64,000 nt of DNA from Pedobacter panaciterrae (lineage in GTDB: Bacteria; Bacteroidota; Bacteroidia; Sphingobacteriales; Sphingobacteriaceae): the NCBI RefSeq assembly GCF_001636695.1, contig NZ_LGEL01000004.1, forward strand, positions 1 through 64,000. The letters run 5' to 3'. Under the pieces are notes generated by a model. That model saw nothing but the letters and a program-made list of their open reading frames with translations, was not told the origin of the DNA and ran no database searches. The position numbers were made by a program, and so were the translations under genes. Positions 60,201 through 64,000 of the stretch are shown one piece after another; position 1 is the stretch's first letter; each line of letters starts with the position of its first letter.

Positions 60201-61574
60201 CTATTTAATGTAAACAGTTTTAATATTTACAAACTCTCTAATACCAAACATACCCAATTCGCGACCGTAGCCAGATTGATTAATCCCTCCAAATGGCAAT
60301 CTTGGATCAGATTTGACCAATGAATTTACAAAGCAGGAGCCAGCATTTAATTGTGTCTTTGCTATTTGCTCTCCCAGCGATCCATCTTTTGTAAATACGG
60401 CAGCACCCAGGCCAAAAGGTGTATCATTTGCAATTCTTATCGCATCATTACTGTTCTTTGCTGAAATAACCAATGCCACCGGACCAAAAATTTCTTCTTC
60501 ATAAGCAGGCATACCTTTTTTTATGCCGGTTAAAACAGTAGGCGTATAAAAAGCATGTCGGCCTTTAAAATCGGGAATTTGCCCACCGAGTATACATTTC
60601 GCCCCAGCCTTTATATTTTCCTGTACTTGCTGATGCAACTCATCCCTAAGGTCTAATCTCGACATTGGCCCAAGAGTCGTCTGAGGATCAAAAGGATCAC
60701 CTGTTATTCTGGCTTCCATTTTAGCCTTAAACAACCTGATAAATTCCTTTTCAACCTCTTTCACTACAATAAATCTTTTGGCGGCAATACAACTTTGGCC
60801 ATTATTTATGAGCCTGCTTTGAGCGCAGATATCAGCTGCCTGCTCAAGATCAGCATCCTCCAGAATAATGTATGGATCACTTCCCCCAAGCTCCAGTACG
60901 CTTTTCTTTAACTGCTGGGCCGCTTGCTGAGCAACCTGTATTCCTGCCTGCGTACTGCCTGTTAAAGTAACCGCCTTAATAAATGGATGAGCAATTACCT
61001 GTTTAACAACTTTGCTGTTTATTAGTAATACCTGAAATACGTTGGCCGGAAAACCAGCATCCTTAATTATCTCTTCAATACTTAATGCGCAGCCACTCAC
61101 ATTAGATGCGTGCTTTAGCAGTCCACAATTTCCAGCCATAAGCGCAGGAGCGAGGAACCTGAACAACTGCCAATAAGGAAAGTTCCAGGGCATTACCGCT
61201 AATACAACACCCAGGGGCCGGAAACTTACATAACTTTTGCTGGCCTCTGTTTTAATCAGTTCATCTTTTAAAAAGGTCTCGCCGTTGACAGCATAATAAT
61301 CACATACTGATGCACACTTTTCAATTTCAGCAATACCATCTTTAATTGGTTTTCCCATTTCAATAGCCATTAAAGCGGCCAGTTCTTCTTTGCGCTGTAA
61401 CAGTAACGCCGAGGCTTTCTTTAGCATTGCAGCTCTTTCTGAAAAGCTTGTGTTTTGCCATTTTAACCAGGCAGTGTGCGTACCTTTTATTTTTTCATCA
61501 ACCTGTTTCCAGGAATGTTCCTTATACCTTTTAATTATTTTTCCGTTAACCGGATTAACTGATTGAATGCTCAT
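60201..61574 (-). CDS. NAD(P)-dependent succinate-semialdehyde dehydrogenase type aldehyde dehydrogenase
   Basis: 457 residues from the ATG at 61574, which gives the family start S-I-Q-S-V-N-P-V-N-G; the upstream in-frame extension has no family character. General base Glu in L-E-L-G-G-S-D-P-Y and catalytic Cys in N-N-G-Q-S-C-I-A-A-K-R-F are present, with the cofactor motif M-P-W-N-F-P-Y-W. The length and the S-D-P-Y ending of the Glu motif fit the short succinate-semialdehyde dehydrogenase (GabD/Sad-like) group. It would oxidise succinate semialdehyde or a related aldehyde to the acid. Single gene. Confidence 0.88.
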   Translation of the reverse strand: MSIQSVNPVNGKIIKRYKEHSWKQVDEKIKGTHTAWLKWQNTSFSERAAMLKKASALLLQRKEELAALMAIEMGKPIKDGIAEIEKCASVCDYYAVNGETFLKDELIKTEASKSYVSFRPLGVVLAVMPWNFPYWQLFRFLAPALMAGNCGLLKHASNVSGCALSIEEIIKDAGFPANVFQVLLINSKVVKQVIAHPFIKAVTLTGSTQAGIQVAQQAAQQLKKSVLELGGSDPYIILEDADLEQAADICAQSRLINNGQSCIAAKRFIVVKEVEKEFIRLFKAKMEARITGDPFDPQTTLGPMSRLDLRDELHQQVQENIKAGAKCILGGQIPDFKGRHAFYTPTVLTGIKKGMPAYEEEIFGPVALVISAKNSNDAIRIANDTPFGLGAAVFTKDGSLGEQIAKTQLNAGSCFVNSLVKSDPRLPFGGINQSGYGRELGMFGIREFVNIKTVYIK

Positions 61575-61782
61575 TGTATTACATTTAAATATCCTGATTA
61601 AGATACATCTCCAATTCATGAACAGATATAAACAAAAGTTGTTTGCTGTTTTCAAAGAGAGATAACAATAGATTTGATATGATTTAGCTTGTTTTAGTAA
61701 AAAAACTAAAAGTTGTGTAAAATAAACGCAATATAATTAAAATCATCCCTAACATTTAGGTGGAAAAATTGATTAGGAATCG

Positions 61783-61790
61783 TAATTTTG
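61783..61790 (+). promoter_or_regulatory. -7 promoter element of mqo
   Basis: TAATTTTG is an exact match to TAnnTTTG, 15 bp before the ATG at 61806. It contains the TTG that would be an alternative upstream start, which supports the ATG. No clear -33 box at 19 bp. Confidence 0.55.
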
Positions 61791-61805
61791 CAAAAAATTT
61801 CAAAA

Positions 61806-63305
61806 ATGACTGGTAAAACTAAATCAGATAGTACTGTAGATGTTGTATTAATTGGCGCTGGTATTATGAGCGCAACTTTGGGTGTATTACTTAAGGAATT
61901 GCAGCCAGATCTGAGTATTGAAATTTTTGAGCGATTGGATGTAGCTGCTGCAGAAAGTTCTGATGCATGGAATAATGCCGGAACCGGGCACTCGGCCTTT
62001 TGCGAATTAAATTATACCCCACAGCTTGCAGATGGTACAGTAGAGACTAAAAAAGCAGTTTCAATTGCTGAGTCTTTTGAAGTATCTAAACAGTTTTGGT
62101 CTTTTTTAGTAAGAAATAAAATTGTTGATTCTCCTGAAACATTTATCAAAAGCATACCACATATTAGTTTTGTTTGGGGTAAAGAAAACGTTGAATTTTT
62201 ACGTGAGAGATATAACAACCTTCAAAAGAGCGATCTTTTTAAAGGGATGACTTTTTCTGAGGACCCAAAAGAACTCGCTGAATGGATGCCTTTAGTGATG
62301 AACGACAGGGATTCAGAAGAGAAAGTTGCCGGAACAAAAATGGAACTGGGTACTGATGTAAACTTTGGTGCCTTAACCAGAATGATGTTTAACTACCTTC
62401 AGAAAAAAGAAAGTGTAAGCATGCATTTCGACCATGAAGTTCGTAAACTGAAACAAAAAGATGGTTTGTGGGAAGTAAAGGTTAAAAATGAAACTACTGG
62501 TAAAAGAAGGGTTGTAAAAGCAAAATTTGTATTTATTGGTGCAGGTGGCGGTTCTTTACCACTTCTTGAAAAAGCAGGAATTCCGGAAGGAAATGGATTT
62601 GGCGGTTTCCCGGTAAGCGGACAATGGCTTAAATGTGTTAATCCGGAAGTTATTGAGCGTCATAATGCAAAAGTATATGGAAAGGCATCTGTTGGAGCTC
62701 CTCCAATGTCTGTTCCGCACCTTGATACAAGAATGATTGACGGTAAAAAGGCTTTATTATTTGGTCCTTATGCTGGTTTCTCTACTCGTTTCCTAAAACA
62801 TGGTTCTTTACTTGATTTACCACTTTCTATAAAGATAAATAACATCAGGCCAATGATATCTGCAGGTTTAGATAATCTACAGCTTACCAAATACCTGATA
62901 GACCAGGTACGTCAGTCGCCTGAAGATCGCATGTCGGCACTTAGAGAATATCTGCCAACAGCAAAAATGGAGGATTGGGCACTTGAAACTGCAGGTCAGC
63001 GTGTTCAGGTAATTAAAAAGGATGCAAAACATGGTGGTGTACTTGAATTTGGAACAGAGGTAGTTACTGCTGCCGATGGATCAATCGCAGCATTGCTTGG
63101 TGCATCTCCAGGTGCATCTACAGCGGTTTCAATTATGATTACTTTAATGGAGCGTTGTTTTGGCGATCAGATACAAACTGAAGAATGGCAGAAAAAGCTA
63201 AAAAGCATGATTCCATCTTATGGTCAGCCATTAAATGGAAATGCTCAGTTAACTGAAGAAATCAGGATTCAAACAACTCATGCACTTAGTTTAAAAACAG
63301 CATAA
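61806..63305 (+). CDS. mqo: Malate:quinone oxidoreductase
   Basis: 499 residues from the ATG at 61806. The FAD-binding V-V-L-I-G-A-G-I-M-S-A-T-L-G near 14-27 and the Mqo signature E-R-L-D-V-A-A-E-S-S-D-A-W-N-N-A-G-T-G-H near 45-65 are clear, and G-A-S-P-G-A-S-T-A near 436-444 is the second FAD contact. It oxidises L-malate to oxaloacetate and passes electrons to the quinone pool at the inner membrane. Typical length for the family. Followed after 62 bp by an alcohol dehydrogenase. Confidence 0.95.
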   Translation: MTGKTKSDSTVDVVLIGAGIMSATLGVLLKELQPDLSIEIFERLDVAAAESSDAWNNAGTGHSAFCELNYTPQLADGTVETKKAVSIAESFEVSKQFWSFLVRNKIVDSPETFIKSIPHISFVWGKENVEFLRERYNNLQKSDLFKGMTFSEDPKELAEWMPLVMNDRDSEEKVAGTKMELGTDVNFGALTRMMFNYLQKKESVSMHFDHEVRKLKQKDGLWEVKVKNETTGKRRVVKAKFVFIGAGGGSLPLLEKAGIPEGNGFGGFPVSGQWLKCVNPEVIERHNAKVYGKASVGAPPMSVPHLDTRMIDGKKALLFGPYAGFSTRFLKHGSLLDLPLSIKINNIRPMISAGLDNLQLTKYLIDQVRQSPEDRMSALREYLPTAKMEDWALETAGQRVQVIKKDAKHGGVLEFGTEVVTAADGSIAALLGASPGASTAVSIMITLMERCFGDQIQTEEWQKKLKSMIPSYGQPLNGNAQLTEEIRIQTTHALSLKTA

Positions 63306-63367
63306 AATAAACTAAACTTTTTTCCTCTTTTTGATATTATAGTTGTTATAACTTAAATAATAAAAAG

Positions 63368-64000
63368 ATGAATTCAGTTAAAGCTTATGCAGCTCAAAAG
63401 GCCGATAAACCTCTAGAACCGTTCCAGTTAAACAGGCGGGAACCTGGGGCCGGAGATGTAGAAATAAAGATTCTATATTGCGGTGTCTGCCATTCAGATA
63501 TACATACTGCGCGTAATGAATGGGGCGGCACTATGTATCCGGTTGTTCCAGGACATGAAATAGTCGGTAAAGTAACACGCATCGGAGAAGGGGTAAGCCG
63601 CTTTAAAGTTGGTGACACTGTTGGTGTTGGCTGCTTTGTAGACTCATGCGGTCATTGTCAAAACTGTGAAGAAGACAATGAGCAATATTGCGAGAACGGC
63701 CATTCGCAAACTTACAATTCATTGTTACAAGACAAAAAAACAATCACCTATGGTGGCTACTCATCCCATATCGTTGTAACAGAAAAATTTGTATTAAACG
63801 TTTCCGACAAACTGCCTCTTGAAAAAGTAGCGCCCTTATTATGTGCCGGAATAACAACTTATTCTCCATTAAAACACTGGGGTGTTAAAGCCGGAGATAA
63901 AGTGGCTGTTGTTGGATTAGGAGGATTAGGGCATATGGCAGTCAAAATTGCGGCATCAATGGGCGCTGATGTAACTGTGCTTAGCCGTTCTAAAAGCAAG
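63368..64000 (+). CDS. Zinc-dependent NAD(P) alcohol dehydrogenase (YahK/cinnamyl-alcohol type), cut by the window end
   Basis: The first 211 codons are in the window without a stop. Catalytic-zinc ligands C41 (C-G-V-C-H-S-D) and the His in V-P-G-H-E-I-V-G are visible, as is the four-Cys structural zinc lobe (C-G-H-C-Q-N-C then E-Q-Y-C). The Rossmann motif G-L-G-G-L-G-H-M-A near 185 begins the cofactor domain. This matches YahK/AdhC-like aldehyde reductases of about 350 residues. Expected function: NADPH-dependent reduction of aldehydes. Confidence 0.9.
   Translation, partial: MNSVKAYAAQKADKPLEPFQLNRREPGAGDVEIKILYCGVCHSDIHTARNEWGGTMYPVVPGHEIVGKVTRIGEGVSRFKVGDTVGVGCFVDSCGHCQNCEEDNEQYCENGHSQTYNSLLQDKKTITYGGYSSHIVVTEKFVLNVSDKLPLEKVAPLLCAGITTYSPLKHWGVKAGDKVAVVGLGGLGHMAVKIAASMGADVTVLSRSKSK

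Overview
The window looks like chromosomal DNA of a Bacteroidetes species, most likely a Sphingobacteriaceae member close to Pedobacter. The evidence is two SusC/SusD pairs, further TonB-type beta-barrel receptors, many glycoside hydrolases, lipoproteins with a Cys-Lys-Lys start, AT-rich spacers and promoters of the Bacteroidetes type (-7 box TAnnTTTG, -33 box near TTTG). I see no rRNA, tRNA, CRISPR array, transposase or phage gene.

Region 1 (about 1-23,550) is a polysaccharide-utilisation locus built around a LacI regulator. On the minus strand are susC, susD and a small lipoprotein. On the plus strand are a GH172 (DUF2961) glycosidase, a DUF6786 lipoprotein, an L-fucose/D-arabinose isomerase (FucI), a FucP-type permease, a ribulokinase-like FGGY kinase, a GH116-like enzyme, a UxaA-family dehydratase, a fumarylacetoacetate-hydrolase-family dehydratase, a 2-oxoglutarate-semialdehyde dehydrogenase and a GH97. 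The combination of GH172, GH116-like, isomerase, ribulokinase and pentonate-type oxidative enzymes is best explained as breakdown of a D-arabinofuranose-containing glycan (D-arabinan) with D-arabinose catabolism. That substrate is an inference. The susC promoter and the GH172 promoter are mirrored copies of one roughly 110-bp regulatory cassette, each with two CG-centred palindromes 89 or 90 bp apart, one copy on each side of lacI. The GH97 gene lies between two perfect 31-bp direct repeats, which suggests it was inserted late.

Region 2 (23,566-30,514) has dgt (dGTPase), ypdA, then a BlaI-type repressor, an M56 BlaR1-like membrane protease and an outer-membrane beta-barrel protein. blaI has a clear promoter with a 12-bp palindrome in its spacer and probably almost no 5' leader.

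Region 3 (30,519-47,241) is an alpha-galactoside locus: a divergent AraC regulator, then susC, susD, galactose mutarotase, GH97, a sugar-porter MFS transporter, a DUF5107-TPR protein, GH36 alpha-galactosidase and galT in close succession. Galactokinase is not in the window.

Region 4 (47,308-64,000) is mixed: a small unknown protein, a TonB-type receptor, an ECF sigma factor, two small unknown proteins, SodC, an M1 peptidase, a small membrane protein, a repeat cluster with a 41-bp perfect inverted repeat, GH31, LspA, a GNAT-MarR pair, an SRPBCC protein, a succinate-semialdehyde-type dehydrogenase, Mqo and the start of a zinc alcohol dehydrogenase that runs off the end.
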